Assembly: GCA_027943335.1 (NCBI GenBank) | Contig: BSBK01007860.1 | Span: forward strand, 310,001-374,000 | Origin: Chamaecyparis obtusa | Lineage: Eukaryota; Streptophyta; Pinopsida; Cupressales; Cupressaceae | DNA: 64,000 nucleotides | Reading direction: 5' to 3' | In this document: positions 33,034 through 45,815 of the stretch, piece by piece | Numbering within the stretch: position 1 is the first letter of the stretch | Layout: every line of letters starts with the position of its first letter | Position numbers and translations under genes: made by a program | The notes under the pieces: generated by a model | The model's input: the letters and a program-made list of their open reading frames with translations, nothing else | Told to the model about the DNA's origin: nothing | Database searches by the model: none

Positions 33034-34577
33034 ATGGAGATCTTGATGTTGGTGTTTGCAATAGCATGTTTTATTGTAAGAGCAGAACTAGTGTACGGTT
33101 GGACTGAAGCGCATGCCACATTTTATGGTGGTGGTGATGCCTCTGGAACTATGGGTCAGTTTGATTTCACTTCTTTCCTGTTACAGAGCTTAGTATTTTC
33201 AGAATGCTTTTCAACTGTAGTTTCAATCTAGTTTTTATTTTTAACATTTTAGATCAAACTTTTATACCTTGGATATTATTTTATCTTGTTGAATAGGAGA
33301 TTGAATGAAAATAAGTAGAAAAGATGATGTTGTTGTTGCAGGTGGGGCTTGTGGTTATGGTAATTTGTACAGCAGCGGATATGACGTACACACTGCAGCT
33401 CTGAGCAGTGCTCTGTTCAACAATGGAGCAATATGTGGAGCCTGTTACAAGATAAAGTGTGATGTTAGAAAGGATCCTCAGTGGTGCCTATCTGGAAAAT
33501 CCATTACAATTACTGCTACTAATTTTTGCCCACCCAATAATGCTCTGCCAAATGACAATGGAGGGTGGTGCAATTTACCTCTTCAGCATTTTGACATGGC
33601 ACAACCTGCATTTTTGCAGATTGCTCAATACAAGGGTGGAATTGTGCCTGTTCTTTACAAGAGGTAGGCCTAATTATTTCTTATTCTTTCCATTATCTAT
33701 ATTATACTCATGGTGAAGATGTAAATTTTATTACAGAAATTACATGCTAGAATTTAAACTCTAAGATGTGCAAAGTAGAAAATCCAATTCCTAATTTCCA
33801 ATTCAGATCTGTGTAAAGAGCTCTCGACTCTTATAATCCAATTGGCGCCCAGCCTGGAAGTGAGAAGGAAAAAAATGCACCTAACTATTTTTTTTAGCTT
33901 TCATTAATTTTTATAAGTAGTTTCTAAATCTGATTGTATGTAGATTTTTAATATCATAGTTCTGGATCACATTCCGTGATCTATCATCACACTCCCTGAT
34001 CTATTATCAGAATGTGGAAGAATGTCAAAAGATGTAAAAAAAAAATAAAAAAAAATATAAGCATTCATTTTCTTAACATTTTCTCAAAGTATATGATCTA
34101 GAACATCAATGCCAAAAATTGAAATACAATCGAATTTAAAAACAATTTAGAAAATTCAATAGAATGTAGAAATCTGATAACATTGAGTAAGCTGATTTGT
34201 TAAAAATTTCAAGTCAACTGCATATTATGAAGTTTTAGATGATCTGAACCATTTGACATTGATTCAGGGTTCCTTGCAAAAGGACTGGCGGGATCCGTTT
34301 TACTATAAATGGCCGTGATTATTTTGAACTAGTGTTAATAAGCAATGTGGGTGGAAGAGGAGATATTGTAGCAGTTTGGATAAAGGGGGCAAACACTGGA
34401 TGGCAACAAATGAACAGAAACTGGGGAGCAAATTGGCAGAGTAATTCTTACATGAATGGACAGGCTTTGTCATTCAAAGTGATGAACAGCAGAGGAAGAA
34501 TTATTACCATGTACGATGTGGCTCCTTCCAATTGGGGATTCGGCCAATCATTCACTTCCTCTGTAAATTTTCGATAA
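33034..34577 (+). CDS. EXPA: Alpha-expansin, three exons, intact
   Basis: Exons 33034-33154, 33342-33663 and 34268-34577; introns of 187 and 604 bp are GT-AG. The joined product is 250 residues, normal for alpha-expansins. Residues 1-22 form a signal peptide ([12 protein letters not shown]), so the protein enters the cell wall, where expansins loosen cellulose-hemicellulose contacts without hydrolysis. Domain 1 has [15 protein letters not shown], the Cys set, [18 protein letters not shown] with the HFD motif typical of EXPA; domain 2 (CBM63-like) begins [19 protein letters not shown] and holds the aromatic residues [13 protein letters not shown]. The first intron position after ...SGTMG matches the usual EXPA intron. 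No stop or frameshift. The only clearly intact ordinary gene here. Start chosen because it precedes the signal peptide directly. Confidence 0.96.
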
Positions 34578-37319
34578 GTCAAATTTGCTGCAATTGGTTG
34601 CTGCCCTGCAATATTTTTAGGTCTGCGATACTCATAAAGATTTCTGCAGAGGCTATGTGTAACAACCAGAATTAATCCTGCAAGTTACATTCAATAAGTA
34701 AAGGACAAATTATTCTAAGGTGAAATTGTTAGCATTAGATGCCATTCATGGCCGATCTGCTTCTCTTCCTACTCAGATCTTTATAGAGTAGCTTAATCTT
34801 TCGTGTGAAAGAAAATAGAATTCAACTCTTTATCCAAATCAGTTTGTTTTTCTGATAAGTTCGTTTCAATCTTTGTGCCAATTTGAATTACTATCTGTAG
34901 GAATATTTCATCATAAATCTTGCGGCTAAATTTGTTTTAGCTATAGAAACGGAGAAAAAGAGTGAAATGCAATATAAACCCTAAGTACAGAAAGTAAAAT
35001 ACAATATACCAGAATTGTGTCAATGGAAACCCTAATCAGTCATTTTTTTCTTCCGGATTTCACAGATCCGTGTTTGGGTTTTTAAAAGAGCAATAAGCAA
35101 CTATTTTTGCAGATCTGAGCCAAAATTACAACATTAATTTTATTTTTTTCATGTCTGTAAAATTATAGCTATTTTATTGTAGATTTTTTTGTTGTTTTCT
35201 ATCATAAATCTTTCTGATCATGAAGAATTCATCCTGAAAATTTTGTAAATTTTCGCTGTATTTTCTGAATTCCCCTAAAAAGTCAATAGTAGAAAACAGC
35301 CAAATCCCTTTTGACGTCTTTCTTTTTTAATTTATATTTATATTTATGTGATATTTTTTTAATAAGAGTTATAGAATAATTTTTAAGTAGTATTTTTAAC
35401 AATATTTTATGAATTTTTCATAATATTTTGATAATATAATTTTTGCAAAGTTTATAGTATTAATTTTGGTAAGACAGGATATTATTGTATTTATTCAATT
35501 ATATTATTAGTTCCTTATAAGAGAGGATATTAATGATTTATTTAATTCTATTATTTGATTAACTTAATCAATGTTTACATAGAGTTCAAATTTTTGAAAA
35601 ATATATATATTGTAAATTTAATTAATTTATTATAAAAAATTATTTTTCTATTGGTAATAATAAGTGTAAAATTCATTTTTTTAAAACATTTTTTTTAATG
35701 GGTAATAGATCATAGCCTATAAATTTTATTAACTTGTTAAAAAAATTACATTCCTAGTTTAAGAAAGAACTAGACAAAGAAAACCTCCCATCTTGCTCAT
35801 ATAAAATTAATAAAATATTACAACAAATAATTATATCACCAACCCATATGAGACATACATATTTAGTTTACAATACAAAATTCCATGTTGATATAGACCA
35901 AAAAAGGTATGTAACACTTTCTAACATCCAATTACTCTCTATGTCCAAATCTTTCTAAGAATTTGCCTCCTTTCCAGCATTGAGGCCATGTGATTCATGA
36001 TTTCAAATTTGCAACATCAGAAATCCTCTATTTATTTGTCACATTTTTCTAAGAGATTATTATTAATTATATTAATATATTATAAGAATTGTATTATTAT
36101 TATTATTTTAATTTTGACTTTCTTATTTTATGCATTTCTTATTTTGATATTCTAAAACTATTTTAAGTATTGTATATTAAATCACATAATAACACTTTGA
36201 AGGTCTGTATAATTTTATATTTTTTATTAAAGATTTTTTTTTAATAATTTACTTATGTTTTTTATTTTTTATTTTTCAACTTATCATCTAAACAAATATT
36301 GCTTTCCCTTTCCCACTTATGCAATTATTTTTATAGAAAGTTGGGCTATTTTATTTCATTAAAAGATTCAACCATTTTATATTTTTAGGTCAATATAAAT
36401 TGAGTACTAATTTGTTCTATTATATTAAAATATAATTTTAAAATAATTTTACTAGAATTGACAAAAAAATTATTATTATTATTATTTATACAAAAGAAAT
36501 TTTCTTCTTATTTGACATCAAAATTCATGCAAAATTCTTATTCTAATATTTAAGATTTTAATTTTGATTTCTTAATTGAATTATTATTTCAAACATTCCT
36601 ACCAACATTTTGGGAGGAACTTAGCTACTCTGTGACCTTATTTATAAAGACTAGAATAGAACTAAGCTCGTGTGATTTAGCTACTATCCAACCTAATTCG
36701 TGACCACTTCTATTAAAGATCCTATTTTATATAAAATACAACATCACCCATGTCAATCCATTATCCAATATTCTTCCTTAAAGTTTCCTCTGTTAATAAC
36801 CATTGTAATGAGAGAAGAATGCCTTGAGTTTATCACGAATTCAATACTTATCAACACAAATTCATTAAGAATTTTACAGATATCAATGCAACTTATAGCA
36901 GGTAAATAATTGTCCATATTTGAGATGTTTAGATTGAAACTACAACAAAACCACAAAATATATGTTGTGGGCTTATCTTAACCTCGAGTAAACATTTTCA
37001 AGGAGAAAAGTAGTGAAGAGATGTTTTCATTACATCTTTAAAAGCTAGCTATAAATGAAATATATATTGAGTGTAAACAAAATATTTACATTTTCAAAGT
37101 ACTCCTTAGATCTGTGATTAGCATGCAAGGCTTTCTTCTTAACATAGTTCATTGACTAGGACTTACACTTCATACTAAATACTAACATATGATCCAAACT
37201 GGTTTATCATTATATCGTAAATATATATAAAATCTTAGTAAGGATCTTTCCTCTGTATCTAGAACCTTCCCTACTCTATGTTAGTATAGACTCAACCTCA
37301 ACACTCTAGGTTAGAGTAA
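34578..37319. other. AT-rich intergenic region
   Basis: No gene was found. The first 200 bp are presumably the expansin 3' UTR (AATAAG at about 34694 is a possible poly-A signal). From 35300 to 36600 the sequence is extremely A/T-rich with TTATTATTATT runs. No LTR, LINE or TIR signal was recognised. Confidence 0.5.
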
Positions 37320-37993
37320 TGATGCAAGAGCATCTCGGGTCCTTGGCAATCCTGTGTCACCAAAATATGTTTGAAGTTTTTTGTGTTGCTTGGTTCCTTC
37401 TTTGACTGAGTTGGTTCAATGTTGCTTTGTTTCCTTTGTTTACCAGTGTTGGTCGGTTATCTCTCTGGTGCTCAGTGAATTTCCCTGGCGCTCGTTGATG
37501 CTTGTCTGGCGCTCAGTTATCCTTGCTTACCAAGTTGTTTATTTTGGATTTCTATTGAGGTCAGCTCTTGCATTTAATTTTGTTCATGGATTTAATGATG
37601 CTATCTATCATTGGGAAGTGTGTGGACCTAGATTTGGTCGTTCCTTCTATTGATGGTGGATCTGAAGGCCGACTTGTTCGGTAGTTTCTTGTATAAATGT
37701 AGTTCTTTGGTTGTAGTTTAGGGAGGGAGTTCAGTTAGAGGATAAAAGCGAGAAGATTAGAGATTATTGGTAGATCCTCACATGTTGGAGGACTTTTGTA
37801 CTTGATTGTAATATCTGGCCTAAACTGGGAAGGCCTTACAACCCGACATGTATGAATCAAATTGAAGTAAATATATGAAAGTTTATGCATTGTCTCTCTC
37901 ACTTATGTGTTTGTTGCTTCCACGTGTGATCTCTGTAAGGTGGATCTGGTTAGGGTGTGTCTTTGGCCCCTCTCCTCATCCTCCTTTGTGTCA
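37320..37993 (+). repeat. 5' LTR of the chromovirus
   Basis: 674 bp, TGATGCAAGAGCAT to CCTCCTTTGTGTCA, repeated at 42572. It contains CTTGTATAAATGTAG near 37690, a likely TATA box. Confidence 0.92.
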
Positions 37994-37995
37994 GG

Positions 37996-38007
37996 TGGTA
38001 TCAGAGC
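37996..38007 (+). other. Primer binding site, initiator Met tRNA type
   Basis: TGGTATCAGAGC two bases after the LTR is the standard sequence complementary to the 3' end of initiator tRNA-Met. Confidence 0.9.
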
Positions 38008-38133
38008 AAGGTGAGATTTGGATCTAGCTTTGCAAATCTAGGTTTGAGGGTTCCTTCTTGTCAACCCCTAAGTTGAATTGTTGTGGGGTAGCAGATTGCG
38101 ATCTGACCTACAATTGCAAAGGGTTTGAACAAG

Positions 38134-39128
38134 ATGGTTCATGGGAGGTGAGATGTAGATCTAGGATTGACAAATATGTTGAAACAACTTGCTGCTAGAT
38201 TAGAAGTTGTTGAAACAACCAAGAGGAGAGGAAGACATCTTGAAGATGTTAGTGATGATGAAATTGAGGAAGAACAAGTTAATGTAGAACCTGCACCTGT
38301 GATGGATCAGGGTGAGGAAAGATTGTTGAAAGCTTTGACAAATTTTAAGTCTACACCACACTTTAATCCTCCTAAGTATAGTGGAAAATTGGATTCTAAT
38401 GAATTAGTGGATTGGATCACCAAGATGGAAAAGTATTTTGAATATGAAAATGTACCTGAGGAAAAGAAGGTGAAAATTGCAAGCCAAAGTTGAAAAGTCA
38501 TGCATCCTTATGGTGGGAACATCTGTAGTTGGATATAAAAAGGAAAGGCAAAGACAAGATTAAGGTATGGAATAAGATGGTGAATAAATTGAAAGGAAAG
38601 TTTTTACCTTGTGATTATCAGATTAACCTAGTTAGGTGAATGCAAAGTTTGAGGCAGAAAGATAGCTTGGTAAAAGAGTATACTAAGGAATTCTATAGAC
38701 TAGATATCAGATCTGGACATGATGGAGATGATGTGGAAAGAATTGCTAGATACCTGAATGGATTGAGAGTTTCCATCCAAGAAGCATTTAGTTTGGTCAA
38801 ATTGGAGAACATTGAAGAGGCTTATCAATTTGCATTGAAGGCCAAGGAGAAATTGAACAAGAGACATGAGAAAAGACAAAGAGGTAGAGGTGGTAGATTC
38901 CCTAGAGGAAGAGGTAGATCTTATGGTGAAAATAGTAGATCTGAACCTGAAAAGACAAATCTAGATAAAGGCAAGACCGAGTGGAAAGGTGAAAGTTCAT
39001 CTAGAGGTAGAGGTAGTAGTAACTACTGAGGTGGTTTCTGAGGAACTTGTTACAATTGTGGAGAAGAAGGACACATATCATTTGAGTGTACACATGCAAG
39101 TAAGAAGGTCGGTAGTAGTAGAAATGCT
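38134..39128 (+). pseudogene. gag: Chromovirus gag
   Basis: The ATG at 38134 begins the frame, with a TGA five codons in. It is followed by a charged coiled stretch, PPKYSGKLDSNELVDWITKM at about 38370-38430, a frameshift near 38490, and the capsid C-terminal part VKEYTKEFYRLDIRSGHDGD (about 38670). An RGRGG-rich tail (38880-39020) leads to one CCHC zinc knuckle, CYNCGEEGHISFEC, at 39048-39089. Capsid plus nucleocapsid of the particle. Broken by the frameshift and by stops at 38530, 38638 and 39028. Confidence 0.88.
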
Positions 39129-39956
39129 TTGGTGCAAGAAGAGTCACCGAATGAACCTAAGAAGCAAAATCACTTGATGGTAAGGAGAGCACTTTGGAGT
39201 GAAAGTCATAAGGAAGATCCTGTAAGGAAAAGTTTGTTCAAGACCAGATGTAGAATTTATGATGAAGTTTGGAAGGTAATCATTGATAGTGGTAGTTCAG
39301 AGAATCTGGCATCTGAGGAAATGGTCACAAAGTTGCAGTTGAAAAGGCTGAAACATCCAAAGCCCTATCAGATTTCATGGATCAAAGATGAGCATACACT
39401 CTTGGTAAGTGAACAATGTTATGTGAATTTGAAAATTGGAAAGTACTATGATAAGGTGTTATGTGATATCATGCCTATGGATTATTGTCATATTTTGTTG
39501 GGTAGACCTTGGCAATATGATAGACATGATATATATGATGGGAGATTGCATAAATACACTATTTGGGCTGATGGAAGAAGACAAATCTTGTTACCTTTGA
39601 TTGAAGAACCTGTTAGTAATGTGTGTACATTTGTGAAAGTTTGTTTGATGGAAGGAATAAAGTTTGTTAAAGATTTAAAGAAGAATGATGTATGTTTTGT
39701 TGTGATTCCTAACAAATCGAGTAAGAAAATGGAGGATAGTATCCTTGAAGAGATTGATAAGTTACTCACCAAGTACAGTGAGATCATTTTTGATAATGTA
39801 CCTAATGGTTTTCCAATAAATAGAAGCATTGATCATTGCATGGATCTAATCTATGGAGCTAGTTTATTGAATAAGTCACCACATCAGTTGACACCTACCG
39901 AGAATCGGGAATTGAACCGACAGATTCAAGAATTGTTGCATAAAGGTTTGATATGA
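39129..39956 (+). pseudogene. Chromovirus protease and RT N-terminus
   Basis: 276 codons open. Aspartic protease: IIDSGSSENLASEEMV at about 39282 (DSG active site) and CHILLGRPWQYDRHD at about 39490. The frame runs on into the RT connection with the typical DHCMDLIYGASLLNKSPHQL (about 39835), here with IDH where IDH/QHxI is usual, and LNRQIQELLHKGLI. It ends at TGA 39954, which replaces an Arg-type position. Confidence 0.9.
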
Positions 39957-40610
39957 GAAAGTTTGAGTCCTTGTACAGTACCTATTGTATTGGCACCTAA
40001 GAAGAATGGAGAATGGTGAATTTGTATTGATTCCAGAGCAATCAACAAGATAATAGTGAAATATAAGTTTCCTATACCGAGAATGGATGACATAATGGAC
40101 AGTTTGACTGGAGAAAAGTAAATTACCAAAATTGATTTGAAAAGTGGGTATCATTGTATCAAAATCAAAGAAGGTGATGAATGGAAGACTAATTTCAAGA
40201 CAAAAGAAGGTTTGTATGAGTGTTTGGTTATGCCTTTTGGTTTAACTAATGTACTGAGTACATTTATGAGATTGATGTTTGAAGAAATTCTTAGGTAAAT
40301 TTTTTATTGTATATGTTGATGATAGTCAGTAAGACCATAGAAGAACATTTGTTGCATGTTAAACAAGTATTGTAGAGGTTGAAAGAAGAAAAGTTGCTAA
40401 TAAATCTGAAAAAAGTGTTCATTCATGAAAGAGGAGATTGTGTATTTGGGATTTGTGATTACAGCTGATGGTTTGAAAATGGATCCTAAAAAGGCTGAAG
40501 CTATTTTGAATTGGCCTACACCTGAGAATTATAGTGAGGTAAGATCATTTCATGGATTGGAAAGTTTTTACTGAAAGTTCATTAGGAGCTTTAGTTCAAT
40601 TTGTAATACT
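39957..40610 (+). pseudogene. Chromovirus RT core, heavily broken
   Basis: Motifs remain in shifting frames: SPCTVPIVLAPKKNGEW, then [40 protein letters not shown] with the first Asp (about 40130), [11 protein letters not shown] (about 40220) and YVDD at 40312-40323. At least two frameshifts flank YVDD and several stops occur. Non-functional. Confidence 0.85.
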
Positions 40611-41095
40611 ATGATTGAGACTATGAGAGGAGACAAAAGAGAATTCAAGTGGACACATGGAGCTAACAAAATTTTTGAGACTCTGAAGCATAAGGTTGTT
40701 GAATTTCCTATGTTAGCATTGCTTGATTTCAATAAGGTATTTGAAGTGGAATTTGATGCAAGTGGAAGTGCAATAGGAGCTGCATTGAGTCAAGAAGGTA
40801 AACCTGTTACTTTCTTTAGTGAAAAGTTGAATGATGCAAAAAGGAAATATTCTGTGTATGATCAAGAATTCTATGCTAGTGTTCAAGCATTGAAGAAATG
40901 GAGACATTATTTGATACTGAGTGAATTTGTGTTGTATACCGATCATAAGGCTTTATAGTATTTGGGTAGTCAGAATAAGTTGAATCAAAGACATATGAAA
41001 TGGATTGAGTATTTGCAGATTTATACATTTGTGATAAAACATAAGAGTGGAGTCACTAACTGAGTTGCTGATGCATTGAGTAGAAGATCTTTGAT
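40611..41095 (+). pseudogene. Chromovirus RNase H
   Basis: FEVEFDASGSAIGAALSQEG (catalytic Asp), KYSVYDQEFYASVQALKKWR (Glu) and LYTDHKAL (Asp) appear at about 40740-40955. After a TAG at 40956 the same frame gives QRHMKWIEYLQIYTFVIKHK and VADALSRR (final Asp). All four catalytic acids are kept, with two stops. Confidence 0.9.
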
Positions 41096-42370
41096 GACTG
41101 AGATGAAAATTGAAGTTCTTGGTTTTGATGACATGAGAGATTCTTATGAATTTGATCTTGATCTTTATGAGTCGTGGAGAAAGTGTAGAGCACCTATTCA
41201 AGATCAACCGAGTACTAAATGGGAAGAATATTTCATTCAAGGAGGTATGTTGTTTAAAGGTATTCAGTTGTGTATACCGAGAGGATCAATGTGAACTAAT
41301 TTAATAATGGAGAAACATAGTAGTGGTTTGGCTAGACATTTTGGTGTTGATAAAACATTGAATTTTCTTAAGGAGAAATACTTTTTGCCGTAGTTGTATA
41401 AAGATGTTTAGAAATTTGTGAAAAGTTGTGGAGTTTGTCAAGTTGCAAAAGGAGTAAGTCAAAATATTGGATTGTATATACTAATTTCCATTCTTGAAAA
41501 ACCTTGGATTGATATCAGTATGGATTTTGTTCTTGGCTTACCGAAGACAATAAGAGGTAATGATTCTATATTTGTTGTTGTGGATAGATTTTCTAAAATG
41601 GCACATTTTATACCTTGTAAGAAGACATCAGATGCAATACATATAACAAATATTTTCTTTAAGGAAATTGTCAGATTGTATGGATTACCAAGGAGTATCA
41701 TCTCTGACCGAGACAGTAAATTTGTTGGATACTTTGTGAAAAATCTTTGGAGAAAGTTTGGCACCAAGTTGAAATATAGTTCTACATTTCACCCATAAAT
41801 TGATGGACAGACAGAAGTTGTGAATAGAAGCTTGGGTAATCTTTTGAGATGTTTAGTTGGAGACACACTGAGTAATTGGGATTCTATGTTGGCACAAGTA
41901 GAGTTTGCATACAATAATTCAGTAAATAGGAGTACTGGAAAAACACATTTTGAGATTGTAAATGGCATACAACCAATAGGTATAACAGATTTGAGGGATA
42001 TTGCTGATGAAAAGAGAAGTGCTGAAGCAGTGAAGTTTTCTGAGTACATGAAGATGTGAAACATAAGCTGGATAAAAGTAATAAAAAATACAAAGATAGA
42101 GCTAATAGATCAAGAAGACATAAGACTTTTGCAGTCTGTGATTAAGTAATGGTTCATTTGAAGAAAGGCAGATTTCTTGTTGGAACATATGGGAAGCTAA
42201 AAATGAAGAAGTGTGACCCTTGTAAAAATTTGAAAAAATTTGACAGTGGAAATGCATATGAGATTGAGTTACCTGATGATATGGATATATTGCCTATTTT
42301 CAACATTGTTGATTTGTATGAGTACCATGAACCTGATGAAGAAATGATAGTACCAAATGATTATCCTAAG
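41096..42370 (+). pseudogene. Chromovirus integrase
   Basis: HHCC zinc domain at about 41315-41445 (GLARHFGVDKTL to CGVCQVAKG) with stops. The D-D-E core at 41510-41830 shows [32 protein letters not shown], then a TAA in place of an expected Gln/Tyr before DGQTEVVNRSLGNLL. It continues LAQVEFAYNNSVNRSTGKTH (about 41895), then frameshifts, and resumes at 42149-42376 ([18 protein letters not shown]). Confidence 0.92.
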
Positions 42371-42376
42371 AAATAG

Positions 42377-42537
42377 ATGGAAGAAGTTGAATATATTTTA
42401 GAACAAAGAATTGGCAGAAGTATAAGAGGAAAATAGTATATGGAATATCTAGTAAAGTGGAAGAATAGACTGATTGAAGATAGTTCTTGGATTTCACAAT
42501 CTGAGTTGGATTTAGCTCAGGTTGTACCTCCTTCATG
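42377..42537 (+). pseudogene. Chromodomain of the integrase C-terminus
   Basis: In the same frame as the preceding block but after a TAG: EEVEYILEQRIGRSIRGK, a TAG, then YMEYLVKWKNRLIEDSSW followed by ISQSELDLAQVV. Order and aromatic residues (Y, YLVKW, SSW) match chromodomains, which bind methylated histone H3 and steer integration to heterochromatin. Confidence 0.85.
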
Positions 42538-42571
42538 ATTCAGAGAATCATTTCAAATAACCCAAGGTGTT

Positions 42572-43244
42572 TGATGCAGGAGCATATCGGGTCCTTGGCA
42601 ATCTTGTGTCACCAAAATATGTTTGAAGTTTTCTATGTTGCTTGGTTCCTTCTTTGACCGAGTTGGTTCAGTGTTTCTCAGTTTACTTTATTTACCGGTG
42701 TTGGTCGGTTATCTCTTTGGCACTTGGTGAATTTCCCTGGTGCTCGATGATGCTTATTTGGCACTTGGTTATCCTTGCTTACCGAGTTTTTTATTTTGGA
42801 TTTTTGTTGAGGCTGACTCTTGCATTTAATTTTGGTCATGGATTTAATGATGGTATCTATCATTAGGAAGCGTGTGGACCTAGATCTAGTCATTCCTTCT
42901 GTTGATGGTGGATCTGAAGGCTGAATTGTTCGGTAGTTTCTTGTATAAATATAGTTCTTTGGTTGTAGTTTAGGAGGGAGTTTAGTTAGAGGATAGAAGC
43001 GAGAAGATTAGAGATTATTGGTAGATCGTCACATGTTGGAGGACTTCTGTACTTGATTATAATATCTGGCCTAAACTGGGAAGGCCTTACAACCCAACAT
43101 GTATGAATCAAATTGAAGTAAATATATGAAAGTTTCTGCATTCTCTCTCTCACTTGTGTGTTTGTTGCTTCCACGTGTGATCTTTGCAAGGTGGATCTAG
43201 TTAGGGTGTGCCTTTGGCCCCTCTCCCCATCCTCCTTTGCATCA
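42572..43244 (+). repeat. 3' LTR of the chromovirus
   Basis: 673 bp, partner of 37320-37993; TGATGCAGGAGCAT to CCTCCTTTGCATCA. The exact duplication AGTAA follows. Confidence 0.92.
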
Positions 43245-43249
43245 AGTAA

Positions 43250-44220
43250 CCATGGTAGTATTTTATAATAATTGCAAAATACATTTTCCCTCACCTTGAT
43301 GTCGTAATAATTGTAAAGATACTTTAATAATTACCTCTATTAGTAAAGTGATTGCCAAGGATGATAGTATCACCATCTCCATGTGAAAATTAATGTCCTG
43401 ATTGAATATAAGATTAGAATAAGCTTAACATGTTCTAGCCCTTGACTTAGGAGAGTTGATAATATAGGTGGTATTTTTTTAAAGTCAAAATCACATCCTA
43501 ATTATTTTTCCACATTAGGAACCTACTAAGACATCCTTAATTAAGAAGTCTAATGTTCAAGCAGGTTAATTTCACCAAATTGATAATGCATATTGAGTTG
43601 TGGCTATTTGAGTAATACTCACTTATGATTATAAGTATACTGATATTTTTAGCTTGCAAAGATATATTGGCAATCAATATTTTGATCTACCCATTGATGC
43701 TTACTAATGTCCTTTCTTTCTAGGTTATATCTTAGAGTTCAGAAAACAAAAATGCTTTGATTATCTTATTAGAACAAACCATTTCAAGTTTACCTCAAAT
43801 GATATAAGGACGTTTGACCATACCACTTGCTTGAATATTATATGTTAGTATTTCATAACAAAAAAATTTAGTCTTCAACTTTTCGGGGTCATTTTACCAA
43901 AATTCACTAGCCTAGCAGAAAATATTATCATCTTACATTGCTATTTCTATCATAAAGCATCTCAGTCCAAGGTTGTCCCAAGGAGAGCTTAATAGGATAC
44001 AATCCTATTTTCAATAACGAATATATTTTCATGGTAAAGGTGTATACCATATTCTACTAGTATACTCTTCCTTTGAGAATAGTTATCTGAGCATACCTTC
44101 TACTACCACCTTCTGAGAAAAGGATTCTAATTACTACCTAATGTCTCAATCTAGTATCCATCTACCTCGATATTTTCCAATTCATCTACCTTTTTGTTTC
44201 CCTCTCTATATATATGATTA
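43250..44220. other. Intergenic, no gene seen
   Basis: AT-rich DNA without coding signal. Part may be the 3' UTR of the minus-strand LINE copy B, but no poly-T tract marks its end. Confidence 0.4.
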
Positions 44221-44228
44221 ATGGTATA

Positions 44229-44600
44229 TTATTCAAAATGCCTTAGCAATTCTACAACTTTTCCCAATTTGGAATTCAATTTCCAATTCAGAGTTTCGTT
44301 GGATCTAAGAGCATTCACTATAATTTTTGAATTGTCTTCTATGGCTATTTTCTCTAGTTGTAGATCTTTACAAAGGAGTAATCCTTCTACTAATGCTGAC
44401 ATTTCAGTAATGTTTTTGGTGTTGATGCCTATTGGTTTAGCTAATTTAGCACAAACTTCCCCATTCCAATTATGGATGATACACCCTATACCCACCACCC
44501 CTGGATTACCCCTAGAAGCCATGTTAAAGTTTAATTTGTACCATCTAAAGTCAAGTTTAATCCATTGACATTGTTCCCTTTTTGTCTTTTTCCTTTGCAT
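44229..44600 (-). pseudogene. LINE copy B RNase H domain
   Basis: A 123-codon open frame: WYKLNFNMASRGNPGVVGIG (usual first Asp position is Asn), HNWNGEVCAKLAKPIGI, ITEMSALVEGLLLCKDLQLE with the Glu, IAIEDNSKIIVNAL with an Asp. This is the RVT_3-type RNase H found at the 3' end of many plant L1 LINEs. A TGA follows at the helix end, and frame continuation (YTINHIYREGNKKVDEL) lies just beyond it. Confidence 0.85.
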
Positions 44601-45724
44601 TATGATCCATATTTTGGGGTATAATTAGTCCAAATCAATTCTTTCTCAAATTGTTGTCCGAAAGTGTAAACCTTGTATCGTCTAAATTTCCATTTTTCAA
44701 CTTGCTATTCACAATTTATGTTATGGATGCTTCAATCTTGTTAATCAAACCTACCCATTCCATTCTCTTTTCTTGAAAGATTCATTTATTTCTTTCTTTC
44801 CAAGTTTCCTAGGTCATAATAGATGGGTTAATTTTCCATAGAACTTTGTAGAGGTTTATATGGCATATATTTCCAACCATCCTATTAGTATGTCTGTAAT
44901 GCCCCGCCAGGGAAACTAGGAGAATTTAACCTAATACATGTTACTATGTTTACATAATAATTTTTTTCTTAAGATTTTACAAACAATAACGATCACAATG
45001 TGGAAGTAATACAATCATAAGATATAAACAAGTACATAAGTACAACTCAATTACAGTTAACAATTCTCAAGGGTCCCATGAAGTATTACTAATTTAATAT
45101 TTTAGATTAAGAATAATTACAAATATCTCAAGCACAAATGAATAAAAAAATGCATCCAATACCATAAGGTATAAATACAATGAAACAACATCCTCTGCAC
45201 AATTCGTAGGGTATTCCATGATAACCAAATACAAAGTAGTGTAATATCTGAAAGGAATCAACTTTGAAGCACTGACACAAGATATAATTATAAACACCAA
45301 GAATGATACAAACAAGCCTCCAATGAAGAATAAGAAGAAGGTAACAACAAAAAGTATCCTCCAACACCTCTACAGGAACATCAAAATCTCAAATGGTAAA
45401 AGAAAACACTACCACACGACCTCGTGGAACCAAAGGTCCACTCCCACCATGTTGAGGAGATAACAAAAAACCTCACTCAAATAAAAAACTCAAAAAAACC
45501 AACTAAGAAAAGGGTTCTAAAGGATTTATATCTCAAAAGGTACCACCAACTAATGATAGATAAAATATAATAGACATCCAAATACCAATCACCAAATACT
45601 CAAAACAGACCATTGGGTAATAATGAAATAACAAAGATACACCACCAGAGGCAAATACAAAAAAATATGGAGGAGACTTAGGCTACATACTATGATAGTG
45701 TCATCACATTACCATCTACTTGAT

Positions 45725-45815
45725 TTACCCTAGACTGGCCACACTGGACCTCGGGCCCTCAAGCATTGAGTTACCCTGGACTGGCCACTCTAGGCCCTGG
45801 ACCCTCAATATGACC
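45725..45815. repeat. Short direct repeat (~46 bp, two copies)
   Basis: TTACCCTAGACTGGCCACAC then a GGACC...GGGCCCTCAA segment is followed directly by TTACCCTGGACTGGCCACTC with a similar tail. A weaker third copy starts near 46012 (TTACCCTAGTGCTGACCAC). Inside the presumed solo LTR. Confidence 0.7.

Larger units (their letters stand above)
37320..43244 (+). mobile_element. Ty3/Gypsy chromovirus, full length, decayed
   Basis: LTRs 37320-37993 and 42572-43244 flank gag, protease, RT, RNase H, integrase and a chromodomain. The target duplication AGTAA is exact (37315-37319 and 43245-43249). An iMet-type PBS follows the 5' LTR. The chromodomain and iMet PBS place it in the chromoviruses. Stops and frameshifts in every domain make it inactive. 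The LTRs differ clearly more than those of the Tat element (roughly one in ten sites in the first half), so it is older. Confidence 0.95.

Noticed and set aside
45094..45367. Overlapping minus-strand frames of 73-79 codons
   Set aside because: No homology or conservation signal; inside the presumed solo LTR.
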